Shown here in pieces: positions 10,864 through 22,723 of a DNA stretch of 64,000 nt. Both the position numbers and the translations under genes were made by a program. How positions within the stretch are numbered: position 1 is the first letter of the stretch; the number at the start of each line of letters is the position of its first letter. The notes beneath the pieces are model-generated. The model was not told the DNA's origin and did not search any database. It worked only from the letters and a program-made list of their open reading frames with translations. The DNA is from Adiantum capillus-veneris (Eukaryota; Streptophyta; Polypodiopsida; Polypodiales; Pteridaceae): positions 118,849,018 through 118,913,017 of the forward strand of contig CM043958.1 in assembly GCA_014529385.2 (NCBI GenBank). The letters run 5' to 3'.

Positions 10864-13397
10864 AAATACCGAGCTAAGAAAATTGAGCGAATGCTAGAAG
10901 CAATAAACATCTTTCCTTTGGAAGATAGGGCCAAGAAGATAGGGCCAAGACCACTTTCATCACTGAGTGGGGAGCATTCATGTATCTGGTGATGCCTTTT
11001 GGCCTGTGCAATGCACCAGCTACTTTTCAGTGGTGTATGATGGAGATGCTTAATGAATTTCTTCATCGGTTCCTCGCCATTTTCATGGATGACTTCACTG
11101 TCTATTCAGCTGAGGAACAGCACCTTCTATTCCTAGAGATGGTTTTTAAACGCTGTTAGGAGAAAAGGATTTGCTTGAATCCATTTAAATTAGTATTTCT
11201 GGTTTGGAAGGGACAGCTACTGGGACATGTGGTTTCCCGCAATGGAATAGAAATGGCCAATGACAAAATACAATGTGTCCAGCAAGCTAAAGCTCCTAGA
11301 ACTGCTTCTGAGTTGAGTTCATTCTTGGGGTATGTGAATTTTTATAGAAGATTTGTACACAAATTTGCTTCTCAAGCAGTACCACTATATGAGCTTACAA
11401 AGAAGACCAGTAAGTTCAATTGGACTGCTGAATGTGAGGAGAGTTTCCAGAATTTGAAAAAAGCCATTACCAGTAAACCAGTCCTCAGGCAGCCGAACTG
11501 GGATATTATTTTTCATGTACACGTCGATGCTTCAGGATTGGCAATGGGGGCAATATTAGCTCAGCCAGATGGCAGAACAGACTATCCGGTCTATTTTGCT
11601 AGTCGAAGATTCAGTCAGGCTGAACAAGGCTATACAACTACTGAAAGAGAAGCCCTCAGAATGGTTTTTAGCGCTACAAAGTTCAGGCATTACCTATTGG
11701 GGAAGTTATTCCATTTTTATGTGGATCATCAAGCTCTTCTGTTTTTTATTAACAAAGTCATTATTCAAGGCAGGCTGATAAGATGGATGATGTTCCTTAT
11801 GGAATTTGAGTTCAGAATTTTCCATAAGCCTGGCCGAAACTACTGTGGAGCTGACTTTCTTTCCAAAATTACAGAAGGATTTTCAGAATCACCTCTGAGA
11901 GATGAACCAGTGGATGCTGATTTATTTCAGCCAGAAGCAGAAGAATCAGTGGATCCTGAATGGTATCATATTTATCAATTCCTTTCCCAAGGTGCCTTTC
12001 CAGAGGATTGGAAACAGAATCAGAAGAAGGCTCTGATCATAAAAAGCATGAAATTTACCATCATTGGGGGAGTACTTCATCGATTGGGTGTGGATGGTAT
12101 ACTTTGGAGATGTGTCCCCATGGAGGGAAGAATGCAAGTTATCTCAGAAGCGCATAATGGAGAGTCTGAAGGACACTTTTTCAATGAAGTGACCTGCAAG
12201 AAGATTCTGCAAGCAGGTCTGTGGTGGCAAACAATGATTGCTGATGTCAGAAGCTTTTGTGAAACTTGTGACATATGCCAAAGAATGGGCCGACCAACAG
12301 CAGCAGACATGACTCCCTTAATGCCAATACAACCGTTGGGAGTATTCATGAAATGGGGACTGGATTTTATGGGACCTTTTAAGAAGGTGACTCCCAAGAA
12401 GAACAAGTACATCGTGATGGCTACTTGTTGTGTTATCAAGTGGGTTGAAGCTAAAGCTCTTCCTGACAACACAGCCAAGTTAACTGCAAGGTTTCTGTTT
12501 GAGAATATTGTCTGCCGATATGGATGTCCAGTGGAAATCGTGACCGATCAAGGGACACATTTCATCAATGATACTATGGAAATCCTATTGGATATGCTTT
12601 CAGTCAAGCATCGGAAATCTACTCCTTACTATCCCAGATGCAATCGACAGGCTGAAAGTAGCAATAAGACAATTAAGAATATTCTCACTAAGATGGTACA
12701 AAAGAAACCAGACTAGTGGGATTTGAAGCTTCAGACTGCTCTCTGGGCTTATAGGACAGCTTATAAGGTAGCTACTGGAATGACACCATTCATAATGGTG
12801 TATGGAACTGAAGCTATGGTTCCTATGGAGTTTATAATCCCTAGTCTGAGAATGGCTGTAAAGTATGGATTAGACTTCAACCATAATCTTAAGAAAAGAC
12901 TGGATGAATTGATGCAGTTAGATGAACTCAGGCAAAGAGCTATATTGGAACAGGAAATTGTTCAACAAAGAAGGAAGCACTGGCATGATCGCCGAATTAA
13001 AGTCCGAGAATTCCAGAAAGGAGACTTAGTGCTTCTATATCAATCAAGACTGGGTCCAAAGAAGCCGAATTTGAAGATTTCCTGGGCAGGACCTTTTGAG
13101 GTTGATTGGGTCTTCTCCAATGGCACAGTCAGATTAAAAGACTTATTTGGACTAATGTTGCCGAGAGTATATAATGGAGCAAAGATCAAACTTTATTACT
13201 CAGAGACCAGAGAAACTGTATTAGAAGAAGTCACTAAGGAACTGGAGGTTGTTGATGAAGAGATACCAGAATCAGATATTTTTGGTCTTTTTCATGTGCA
13301 ACCAGTTCCAGCTTCAGAACCAGTACCTAAAGAATCAGATCAGGCTGATTTAAGAACCAGTACCAGTATGATCCAGCCAGAGTGGGAATCAGTTTAG
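10864..13397 (+). pseudogene. pol: RT (5'-deleted), RNase H and integrase of G2
   Basis: RT starts abruptly at its middle: EDRAKTTFITEWGAFMYLV, MPFGLCNAPATFQ, then the catalytic FMDDFTVYS. The finger blocks and the first catalytic Asp block are missing. A 14-bp tandem duplication (AGATAGGGCCAAGA twice, near 10924-10951) shifts the frame. From 11175 the frame is open: connection, Ty3 RNase H (VDASG, TTEREAL, VDHQAL, GADFLS), HHCC zinc domain (CETCDICQRMGRP), and an integrase core with intact D, D and E (WGLDFMGP, VTDQGTHF, QAESSNK). In-frame TAG codons lie at 11157 and 12714; the sister copy has CAG at the latter. The integrase C-terminal domain ends at TAG 13395. Confidence 0.9.
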
Positions 13398-13658
13398 AAC
13401 CAGTATGAACACACTTTCCAAATTTTAAGTGGCCAACGGTCAAATGGTATGCCAGTGATAATTATTACAAGGATGGGTTGCAGTCTTGTCCAATGCATGT
13501 TTGCCACGTCAGCAACGGCACACACAAGTCTAGGAGCGGCGAGTGGTGGAGCTTTTATGGCGCAAACACGTATAACAGTTAGGAGAGTTAGCATTTTTCC
13601 TCATAAATCTCCTTCGTGAAGCTTTCCTCCTGTCAACCATTCGCCATCGCCAAGCTCC
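13398..13658 (+). other. Spacer between G2 pol and ORF3
   Basis: A non-coding spacer conserved in part with 1616-1905 of G1. The last about 42 bases (NHSPSPS in frame) are the 5' end of ORF3, cut by the copia insertion. In both copies the ORF3 frame is closed upstream by TGA with no ATG between, so translation may need splicing or another mechanism. Confidence 0.5.
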
Positions 13659-13884
13659 TGTTACCATATACATGTGGTAGTGATGTGTGTGAACACACTA
13701 GGACCGCCGGGGCATTTTTTCCCTCTTTAGGAGGTTTTTTCCCCCGTGCATTGTATATACGCCCATCACTCTAGGGCTATCTATCTTTCCATTGCACACT
13801 AAGTAACACACTCTCTATTGTGTGCCTTGAGCTCCTTCGTCTTCTCCAAGCTGTGTGTGTTTCTCTGCAACCCTAATTCCAACA
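13659..13884 (+). repeat. 5' LTR of copia element
   Basis: TGTTACCATATAC to CCAACA, with TATATA at 13754-13759 as a likely TATA box. It is the partner of 18611-18837. Confidence 0.95.
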
Positions 13885-13885
13885 A

Positions 13886-13897
13886 TTGGTATCAGAG
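13886..13897 (+). other. Copia primer-binding site
   Basis: TGGTATCAGAGA lies one base after the LTR and matches the complement of the plant initiator tRNA-Met 3' end (TGGTATCAGAGC), the standard copia primer. Confidence 0.9.
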
Positions 13898-14245
13898 AAA
13901 GTCACGTCCTCCCGGGCTTAGTCGCCAGCTCCTCCAGCACACGCCTGCTCACTTTCTCTGATTTCAGTGAGCTTTGGCGAGCGTTCGCAGGTCGATAATT
14001 ATTTTGGGCAAGCTCGTAGAGCTTGGTCTGCTCAGAATTTTGATTTGGGCTCATTTCGGCCTCCGTTTCCACTACAGGCAGTACTGCACAGGCTATTTCG
14101 TCATTTTGTGCATATTTTCTGCAGTGCCGTTTTCTGCATAACAGGTGCCTTATAGTCTTCTACGGTTTGTGCTATATAGCACAGGTTGTTCCCGTTGCAT
14201 TTCTCCTATTTTCGGGCAGTTTTCACATCAGGTGCCGCATTTACC

Positions 14246-16180
14246 ATGGCTGACAACAACAACACAGATGTGTTCAAGATGTTTGCTGTTGAGGATAGGT
14301 TGGATGGGGACAACTACCCTATGTGGGCTTATATGATGCAACATGTTCTTGTGTCAAAAGGTGTCTGGAACATTGTGCAGGGCATTGATGTACGTCCTGG
14401 TTCTGAGGATGTAGGCGATGTTGAGGATGTTGCAGGTCTTGCTGCAAGGATTGCAGCTGTTAGAGTTGTTTTTCCTACGGCAGAACAAGCTCGTTGGGAT
14501 GTTAAGGATGCCCAGGCTCATGCATTGATTGTGTTGTCTGTGAAGCGCACCATTATTCCTCACATCCATTCAGCAAAATCTGCAAAACACGCTTGGGATA
14601 TTCTAGCAGGTCTTTATGCAAGCCGCAATGAGGCTAAAATTTCTTTGCTGCGTAAAGAGCTGGAGTCAAAGATTATGCATGAGGAAGATGATATGGACAC
14701 TTTCCTTGCTAGTGTCAAGGATATCAATGAGCAGCTTATTTCTGCAGGTGAAGTCATTTCAGACAGTTCCCTTGTGCAGACTGTTCTTGATGCCTTACCA
14801 GATTCCTACCAGACTTTTGCTAGTACTTGGAGACTGATGACCCAAGGAAATCCTGAAGTTGTCAAGTTTGATGCATTATGCACATTGCTATTGCAAGAGT
14901 CACTTTCTAGAAAAAACAGGACTAGGCAGCGTGCAGTTGAACAGGCTTTTATTGCTTCTCAAAGAAAGAGTGGTAACAGTAATGCAGCCACTTCTTATGG
15001 TTCTGCTGTGAGTGGCAAAAATTATGTTCCTAATGCTTCTGCTGGCAGCACTTCGTCTGGCAATTCTGGTGATAAGGGCAAAAAGAAGATGTGTTGCCAT
15101 TATTGTAAAGCTAATGATCACTTGATCAAGTCGTGTCCTAAGTTGAAGGCCAAAGAGGCTAAGAAGAAAGAGGGTGGTTCCACTGCAAATGCTGGTTCCA
15201 CTACAAATGCAGCCATTGTTGAGTCTTCTGTGAAAGGAGACTATAATGCTGATGTTGATGCAGAATGGGCTTTTAGCGTAGAGTGCACTTACAATCCTGC
15301 TGTCCATGATGCATGCTTGTCAGTTGCTGCAGATTCACATGTGTGGTATTTCGACAGTGGTGCTACAAAGCACATTACCTCACATCATGAATTGTTTACC
15401 TCTCTCGAGTCAGTCCCTCATGGGAACTCAGTCACTTGTGCCAACAACGCCTCTTATCCAGTTCAGGGAGTTGGAAAGATTGTGCTCACTGCTGCTAATG
15501 GCAGTTCCTTCACACTTGTTGATGCACTTTATGTACCTGGGATCAAGAAGAATCTCTTGTCTGTATCCGCACTTGCTAGACTTGGACTTGTAGTCAAATT
15601 TGTGGATGACAGATGTATAGTTCATGATCTCAGTTTTGGTGATGAAATTGTTGCATCTGGGCTTTTGTGCCGTGGGCTGTATAAGCTCACTTTGTATGAC
15701 AAGTGTGGACAAAATTTTGCAAATGCTGTTGCAGATTCAAGGGCTATTTCAGATGCAAAACTTTGGCATGCACGTTTTGGTCATCTGAATTTTGCAAGTT
15801 TGTTGCGTTTGCAGAAATCTGATATGGTTGCTTCTTTGCCGCCTCTTGAAGCACCTATCAAACATGTTTGTGAAGGCTGTATTCTGGGTAAAATGCAGCG
15901 TTCTAAGTTTCCAAAGGATGGTTCAGTTAGGGCCACATGCAGGTTGCAGCTTGTGCATAGTGATGTTTGTGGGCCCATGCAAACTCCGTCCTTGGGCAAT
16001 TACCTGTACTTCGTGACTTTCATTGATGATTACTCCAGGCATGCATGGGTATTTCCGCTTAAAGCGAAGTCCGAAGTTTTTATGTGCTTCAAACAATTTT
16101 TGGCTATGGCTGAAAATGTCTCAAAATGTACTATGGGCACCCTCCGTTCCGATCGAGGGGGGGAAGTATATGTCTCATGA
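14246..16180 (+). pseudogene. gag-pol: Copia gag, protease and integrase N-half
   Basis: The ATG at 14246 (MADNNNTDVF) follows a leader of about 360 bases. The gag domain (DGDNYPMWAYMMQHVL ... HAWDILAGLYASRNEAK) is followed by a CCHC knuckle (CHYCKANDHLIKSC), the protease active site WYFDSGATKHIT, the pre-integrase HHCC domain (LWHARFGHLN ... CEGCILGK), and the first integrase residues (LVHSDVCGPM, then LRSDRGGE). A +1 shift in the G-run near 16157 throws the frame to a TGA at 16178. Confidence 0.92.
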
Positions 16181-18535
16181 ATTTAATGCATTTTTGGCTA
16201 GTCGTGGGATAAAACACCAATGTACAGTGCCTTATACACCTCAGCAAAATGGTGTTGCTGAGAGGAAAAACAGGTCACTAACGCAAATGGCACAATGTAT
16301 GGTCAAAAGTCAAGCTTTGCCTCATTCTTTTTGGCTTGAGGCCATCATGTGTGCCACTTATGTACTTAACAGGTGTCCTACGAAAGCTTTGCAGTCTATT
16401 ACTCCATATGAAGCATGGCATGATAGAAAGCCTTCTATTGAGCACATGCGTGTTTTTGGCTGTTTGGCATATGCTTTGGTGCCACAAGTGCAGCGCAAAA
16501 AATTGGATGATAAGGCTGTCAAATGTATTTTTGTTGGTTATAGTGCTGAAAGCAAAGGTTACAGGTTGTATCATCCGCAAACAAAACGTATTTTGGTTTC
16601 ACGGGATGCAGTGTTTGTGGAAGATTCTGTTCAGCCCTTGTTGTCATGTACTAGAGACAGTAATGTAAGCTCACAGGACATTTATGACACTTTGTTGCCT
16701 CTTTTCAGTGGTGGAAATACGAATGTAAGTTCCAATGAGGCAAATGTACAGCCTATGGGGGTTTTTGAAAATGTTTTAGAACAGCCTATTACTGATGCAG
16801 ATGTACATGATGTACTTGATGAGGAAAGGGCTGAAAATGAGCAGGCTAGAGGTTTGCCAAAATGGCTGGTGCACACTTTGCGTGACAGTAAATTGGATGC
16901 ACCTTTGTCTAGTCATACTCATTCAGGCTCTCGCCATGCATCTTATGCATCAGATTGTTATTCTTTTGCTGTGTCTAGTTTACATGATGTTGAGGAGCCT
17001 CTGTCTTTTGATGAAGCACAGAATTCAGAAAATTGGATGGCTGCCATGCAATCAGAATATGATGCACTTATAGAGAATGACACATGGACTTTATGTGATT
17101 TGCCTCCTGGCAAAAAGGCCATTGGTACGAAGTGGGTTTACAAGTTGAAACGCAAGCCGGATGGTGAGATCGATCTCCATAAGGCTCAACTTGTTGCAAA
17201 GGGTTATGCACAGCAAAAAGGCATAGATTATGAAGAGACTTTTGCTCCCACTTGTCGTATGACTACTGTGCGTTTTCTATGTGCATTGGCAGCTCATTTT
17301 GGTTGGGATGTACATCATTCAGACATTGTTACTGCTTTCTCGAATGGTGACATATTTGAGGAAGTTTATGTAACGCAGCCTCGCGGTTTTGTCATAAAAG
17401 GACAAGAGGACAAAGTGTGCAGATGTAAGAAGGCTTTGTATGCAGGGTTGAAGCAATCTCCTCGTGCTTGGTAGAGAAAGCTGACACTCATTTGGTTAAA
17501 CAAGGCTTTCGTAATAGTCCAACAGAAAGCACATTGTATGTAAAGCGTGAGCATGATGTATTTCTCATTGTGGTTCTTTATGTTGATGATTTGCTGATCA
17601 CTGGACCAAATGAGAGACATATTGCTGAATTTAAGGCTGATTTGAATGCTACTTTCAAGATGAAAGATTTGGGGCTGTTGCATCATTACTTGGGTATACA
17701 GTTTAAGTAGTGTGATGGTGGTATTGCCTTGTGTCAGAAAAGTTACATAGAGACATTGCTATGTAAGTTTGGACTTGAGGATTGCAAACCTATTGCCACT
17801 CCCATGGAAACGGGTTTGAAGTTGAGTCTACATGATGATGGCGATCCTGCTGATGTCACTCTTTACCAAACTGCTGTTGGCTGCCTCATTTATGTATGCA
17901 ACACGAGGCCAGATATTCAGTTTGCAGTCTCGCAGGTCAGCAGATTTATGCATAGCCCAGGGTCTAAGCATTGGCAGGCTGTCAAGAGGATTTTCCGCTA
18001 GCTTAGTGGCACTTTACATCTTGGCTTGTTTTATCCCAAGGGGGGATCGTTGCCGCTAGACTTACATGCTTTTTCGGACTCAAATTGGGCTGGTTGTTTT
18101 GACACGTGAGTGTACACAAGTGGTTTTTGTTTCATGCTTGGTAGTTCATGTATATCATGGTTGAGCAAGAAGCAACCTACTGTGGCCACTTCGAGTTGTG
18201 AGGCTGAGTACAGGGCAGTCTTCATAGCTACGGTTGAGTGTGTATGGCTCAGACGCCTTATGGCTGATTTGGGTGTTGGACAGGACACTACCAACACTAT
18301 CTACACTGACAGTCAGAGCGCATTGGCAGTTGCGAGGAACCCAGTTTTTCATGCTCGCACAAAGCACATTGAGGTGCATTACCACTATGTCAGGGAGAGG
18401 CTCTCAGCAGGAGAGATCAGCTTGGCTTATGTGCCAACACAGGACAACCTTGCAGATCTTTTCACAAAGGCATTGTTTCGTGAGAAGCTTGAAGCTTTCC
18501 GCAAAGCTTTGGGCTTACTCCCCTTTGTGGACTGA
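16160..18535 (+). pseudogene. pol: Copia integrase C-half, RT and RNase H
   Basis: After the frameshift the frame continues with the integrase Glu (QQNGVAERKNRSL) and reverse transcriptase (NDTWTLCDLPPGKKAIGTKW ... GYAQQKGIDYEETFAP). A second frameshift lies near 17474 after QSPRAW. The catalytic motif is YVDDLLITG. Then come RNase H (SCEAEYRA) and the conserved end HIEVHYHYVRERL and NLADLFTKAL. In-frame TAG codons at 17708 and 17999 and TGA at 18107 fit CAG and CGA deamination. Natural end at TGA 18533. Confidence 0.92.
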
Positions 18536-18598
18536 TCCTGTCCTCAGGGCATGGCACTTCCCTTTACTCATGTGCCAGCTCTCGTTCACCGCATCACT

Positions 18599-18610
18599 CC
18601 AAGGGGGATT
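18599..18610 (+). other. Copia polypurine tract
   Basis: CCAAGGGGGATT lies immediately before the TG of the 3' LTR and is the expected plus-strand primer site. Confidence 0.75.
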
Positions 18611-18837
18611 TGTTACCATATACATGTGGTAGTGATGTGTGTGAACACACTAGGACTGCTGGGGCATTTTTTCCCTCTTTAGGAGGTTTTTTCCCTCGTG
18701 AATTGTATATACGCCCATCACTCTAGGGCTATCTATCTTTCCATTGCACACTAAGTAACACACTCTCTATTGTGTGCCTTGAGCTTCCTTCGTCTTCTCC
18801 AAGCTGTGTGTGTTTCTCTGCAACCCTAATTCCAACA
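18611..18837 (+). repeat. 3' LTR of copia element
   Basis: It matches 13659-13884 and is followed by the target duplication GCTCC. Confidence 0.95.
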
Positions 18838-21800
18838 GCTCCGGGGTTTCTTCACTACAGCCGCAAACTTCAACCTCCGACAAGAGAGTTGATGGTCAGA
18901 AAACCTTACCAGCGACACTAGGCAATGGCTTTAACACAAGTAAGTCCTCTTCGCCTTCGCCTGTTTCATTGTCGTCGACCTCACAGTGTATGGGAAGAAG
19001 GAAACGCTCAGAGAAGATGGAGGAAACTCTTGCAGAAACCCAGGCTATAGTTTCTGAGGCAAAGGCAAGACTTCTTGTTCTCTCATACAGTAAAATCCAA
19101 AGATATGTCTTTACTGATCACGCAATGACTCTGCTACAACTCTGGGATTTACGAGTTGTGTTGCAAGCCACAAGGATTGCTTTTCAGGCAGATATTATTA
19201 AGCAAGTTCTTGATTCCTTTGATGCTAAAACTAGTAGTGCAGTGATAAATAATAGGAGGGTGTCAGTGACACCAGAGGCCATTGCATTTGCATTCCGGAT
19301 GCCTAATGAGCCCAAACCGTCTGTGGCAACTGCACAGCAAATAAGTACTGCTCTCAAGGAGGACGAAGCAGCTAGAAAGAAGCGCAAGGCAAGTGCTCAA
19401 GGAGTTTCAGTAGAAGGACTAGAAGCCTCCGCTGCTTACAGGTTTGTAGCTGAAGCAGTCAGTCTTAAGAATAACCCAACATATGTGTCAGAGAAACTAT
19501 TTGCTATGCTATTGGCCAAAACATTGAATCCACAAGTCCATATCAACCTGTGTCAAATACTTTCACATAATGTACTACAATAGACTGCCAAGCTAAAATC
19601 TCAAACTGTTTTCAAGGCATGGTATGTTTGGCAATTTCTATATTGGGCTACTGCTACAGATGTTAATGAGCAGGTAAAGCAGGCATGGAATGAGCAGCCT
19701 ATTTCTGAACCAAAGAAGATTGAACTGTCCTCAGACGACAAGGAAACGGACAGTCAAACAACTTCCAAGGACCTGAAAAGGAAAGCTACTGCAGAGGAAG
19801 CTAGTAGTTCAAAGAAACCAAGAATTACACTTACCAAAAGCAGTGAATTCTTGAAGCAAATCAAAAGCTAGGTAAAGGCAGCTAGCACTGAGACAACTGT
19901 ACTTGATCAGTCATTTGTCAAACATACAGTTGCTACTGGATCTGGGAAGATCAGGTAAAGCCAGTCAATAAGGCGAAGGTACCAGACCAGTCAGGAGACA
20001 AAGGCAAGAATCAACTGGATAAGGGAAAAGGTCCAGCGGCCTCAACTGTGACTGAAACAGTTCCTGCCATTTCTGGAAACCCTCTGTAACTAGTTAAAAA
20101 GGATAAGTTGCAGCAAATGCAAACTCAAAAATTGAGAGGGCATCTCTTACTCACCAAAACTGATTATGCATCTCTACCTTATGTGGCTCCAGTGGCAATA
20201 TATGAACTTGTCAATTCTGATCCAACCACGGTCAAAGACAGATGTTCAGTATTAATATAGTCTTCTTAGAATACCATTGTCAGCTGTATGGGACAATTGG
20301 TGGAGGCTATTGGATCAGAAGAAGAGACCAAAAAGCTTAAGGCTGATTTGACAGAAGCACAGCAGCAGATTGCAACACTCCAGAAAGCCCAGGAAGTGCA
20401 GAACATTGAACACAGGGTACTAGAAGCTCAATCAGAAAGGACTCAGGAGTTGTTGAACAAAAAGCTAGCCAAGGCAGAGTCTGAAATTATGCTTATGAAG
20501 AGCCAAAGGAATGAGGCACTGAGAGCTGCAGAGCGAGCTGAGGCAGGGCTCAAAATGAAGCGGGCAGAATTCAGGAAGCTGCTAATACACCATATAGCTC
20601 TGAAGCGTTCTCTGTTTGACAAACACATTTACAATAGCTTGTCTGAAATTTTAAACCCTGCAGGCAATGCTATTTTTGACCTAGAAAATTTAAAGTCCTT
20701 AATGGAAAGTCTGCCAAGTGATTTGCAGGACAAAGTGAGTGAGTTCAATAATGCTCTGATGAACCAAGCGATAATGGATTATATTGAGCAATAGACTTCC
20801 CCGGATGAGGAAGAAGAGGATGATGAATATGAACCTGATCAAGAGGAGGAGGATGAAGAGACTGGGCATACAAAGGATGATGATGATGCCCCACCACCGT
20901 CTCCACCTCCAGGACAGGGCCAGATGAAGGAGTCCAATCATAGCCAGACCAACCATACCAGACTGAGGGACAGCAAAAAGGACAAGAAACAGAACACCAG
21001 TCGGGTCATCAGCTGACTGAAGAACAGCAGCCCAGTAACATTGGGAATCAACATACGGATTAGTTCCATCACAGCAGAGAGGCTAAGGGGAAAATGAAGG
21101 TTCAGGATGAAGGACCAGTGAATGATCATCAGCATTCACTGCAGCTCATTACCTTGAATAAACAGCTGAGACATCAACAAGCCTCCATCACCAGATAGTA
21201 TCTGGAGGATGATGATCTATGGACTGATTTAGAAAGGTTCCAAAGATTATATGTGGGAGCCAGGGAAATGGTGGAACATTGGAAATCTGCTGCTTTCCAT
21301 GATAAAGAAGCCTGCAGACTACCTGCGCATCCCAGTACAGTTCAGCTATTGGAATGAATTCCAGAATGGATACTCAATGCAGATGAGAAAGTGGTAAACC
21401 CACACTGGCAAAGACAATCTACTGCAGATTGTCAGTTGTTAGCCCTAGAACTGGAACTTTTGTTGGGTAACAAACCAACTTACCGCTGCATGAAGGACGT
21501 TAGGGTCCAACTTAAGGATGTTCTGGTTCAATTGCAAACTGCCAGAGGTGTTTTGGACCAGAGAGTGAAAGCCATCCTGGAGGACCAGATAGCCACTAGC
21601 AGAGGACCTCAAACTCGCATGGCAGTCGGAGCACAGGCAACTGCTCTCCGCACTCTATTCCAGCTAGTAAGAATTACTAGGAAGATGATGCAACAAGAGA
21701 ACCAAGCAGTCCTGAATTTCCCGGAATTTGTGCCTGATTCTCTAGTTCTCTTATATACTGTTCCAGCAAGAGAAACTGAGTTGCCAAGATTTTTTCTAGC

Positions 21801-22383
21801 GTTGTATCCTCAACATCAAGAACCAGTTGATCGACTCATATATTTCAAAATAATTGATGAGCTTAGGGATTGGTATGAGCGATCAACTGTGGAATGGAAG
21901 ACTTGGCAGACATTGCTCAATGATGCTCTTCAAATCAATGACAGCTAGGCAATGAAGGAAGAGCTACACAGGATTCAGCTGTGTATGGGCCAGTGGAAGA
22001 TTCAGGTCAGAGGATTGACTAAGATTACTAATCAGCTACTACAGCTCACGGTCGAATCTTCCAAACTGCCTGAGAAAGACATTGCAGCAAAGCCGGGTTT
22101 GGCACCGCAGTACAGGGAGATGCCTGAGATTCTTTTTGAAGCTCGCGTCAAAACCAATCAGCCTCTTCCCGAAGGATGGATCCATACTGCTTCGCATTGT
22201 CATAAACTGGCCAGAACCAAATTGAGCAAGGGCAGGCGTACACTCTATGATCCTGACACCAAAACCTATCATTCTCTCACACCTTATGAGGAAGAGATGA
22301 CCACAGACCGACGGGATCATCTTGAGCAGGAGGCCATTTACCGACTCATTCAGAAGGAGAATGCTGATGCTGGGACTTCTTAG
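18838..22383 (+). pseudogene. Extra 3' ORF (ORF3) of G2, long helical protein
   Basis: This ORF continues from 13617-13658 on the other side of the copia (reconstructed reading PSPSSGVSSLQPQT). Open pieces lie at 18838-19583, 20288-20794, 21391-21948 and 21952-22383. The N-terminal part has MGRRKRSEK, a helical domain (YVFTDHAMTLLQLWDLRVV) and NNRRVSVTPEAIAFAFRMP. That pattern resembles domains found in extra ORFs of plant Tat-type elements. A long coiled coil (EETKKLKADLTEAQQQIATL) follows, then an acidic Pro-rich tract and a helical C-terminus (ALRTLFQLVRITRKMMQQEN). The intact protein would be near 1200 residues. Stops at 19581, 19869, 20258 and 20267 are TAG. Function unknown; a particle-associated or transport role would be a guess. 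Confidence 0.75.
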
Positions 22384-22604
22384 GCACCAACATGGTCAAA
22401 GAGCAAGGGCAAAAGGAAGACGGTCCAATGGAAGGATACTGGGTAGTTCTATCTCAGAATTCAGGGGTGACTTTTCTTCTCAGCAGGCAGGGAAAGATGA
22501 CAGTTGCACCTTGGCCTTTTCAGCTGCCTCTCAAAAAGATAGTGTTCTTTTCTAGAGCTTTGCATCCTTCACCATCTTCTCAATGTCAGACTCTGACAAT
22601 CCAC

Positions 22605-22682
22605 CAGAAGATGGATTGTCAACATCAGAACCAGGCAATGGATTTTTCAGTTCTACATCAGAACCAGACAATGGATTTTTCA
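22605..22682 (+). repeat. Short tandem repeat before the G2 polypurine tract
   Basis: Degenerate units with CAGAACCAGNCAATGGATTTTT repeat here, matching the repeat at the same place in G1 (5545-5650). Confidence 0.6.
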
Positions 22683-22706
22683 TAAATTTTGGTCTTGCCA
22701 AAATTC

Positions 22707-22723
22707 AAGAAAGAAGGGAAGGA
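22707..22723 (+). other. Polypurine tract of G2
   Basis: AAGAAAGAAGGGAAGGA, identical to the G1 tract, ends at the first base before the 3' LTR. Confidence 0.9.

Larger units (their letters stand above)
13659..18837 (+). mobile_element. Complete Ty1/copia element nested in G2
   Basis: LTRs at 13659-13884 (226 bp) and 18611-18837 (227 bp) differ by about four substitutions and one indel. A perfect 5-bp target duplication GCTCC lies at 13654-13658 and 18838-18842. The initiator-Met type primer site, gag, protease, integrase, RT and RNase H are in Ty1/copia order. Lower LTR divergence than the host element (about 2 versus 4 percent) agrees with later insertion. Two frameshifts and three internal stops make this copy non-functional. 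Confidence 0.96.

Noticed and set aside
8314-13397. Genetic-code reassignment or programmed readthrough of UAG in G2
   Set aside because: Sister-copy comparison shows CAG or CAA at several of the same positions, and stops differ between copies, so mutation explains them better.
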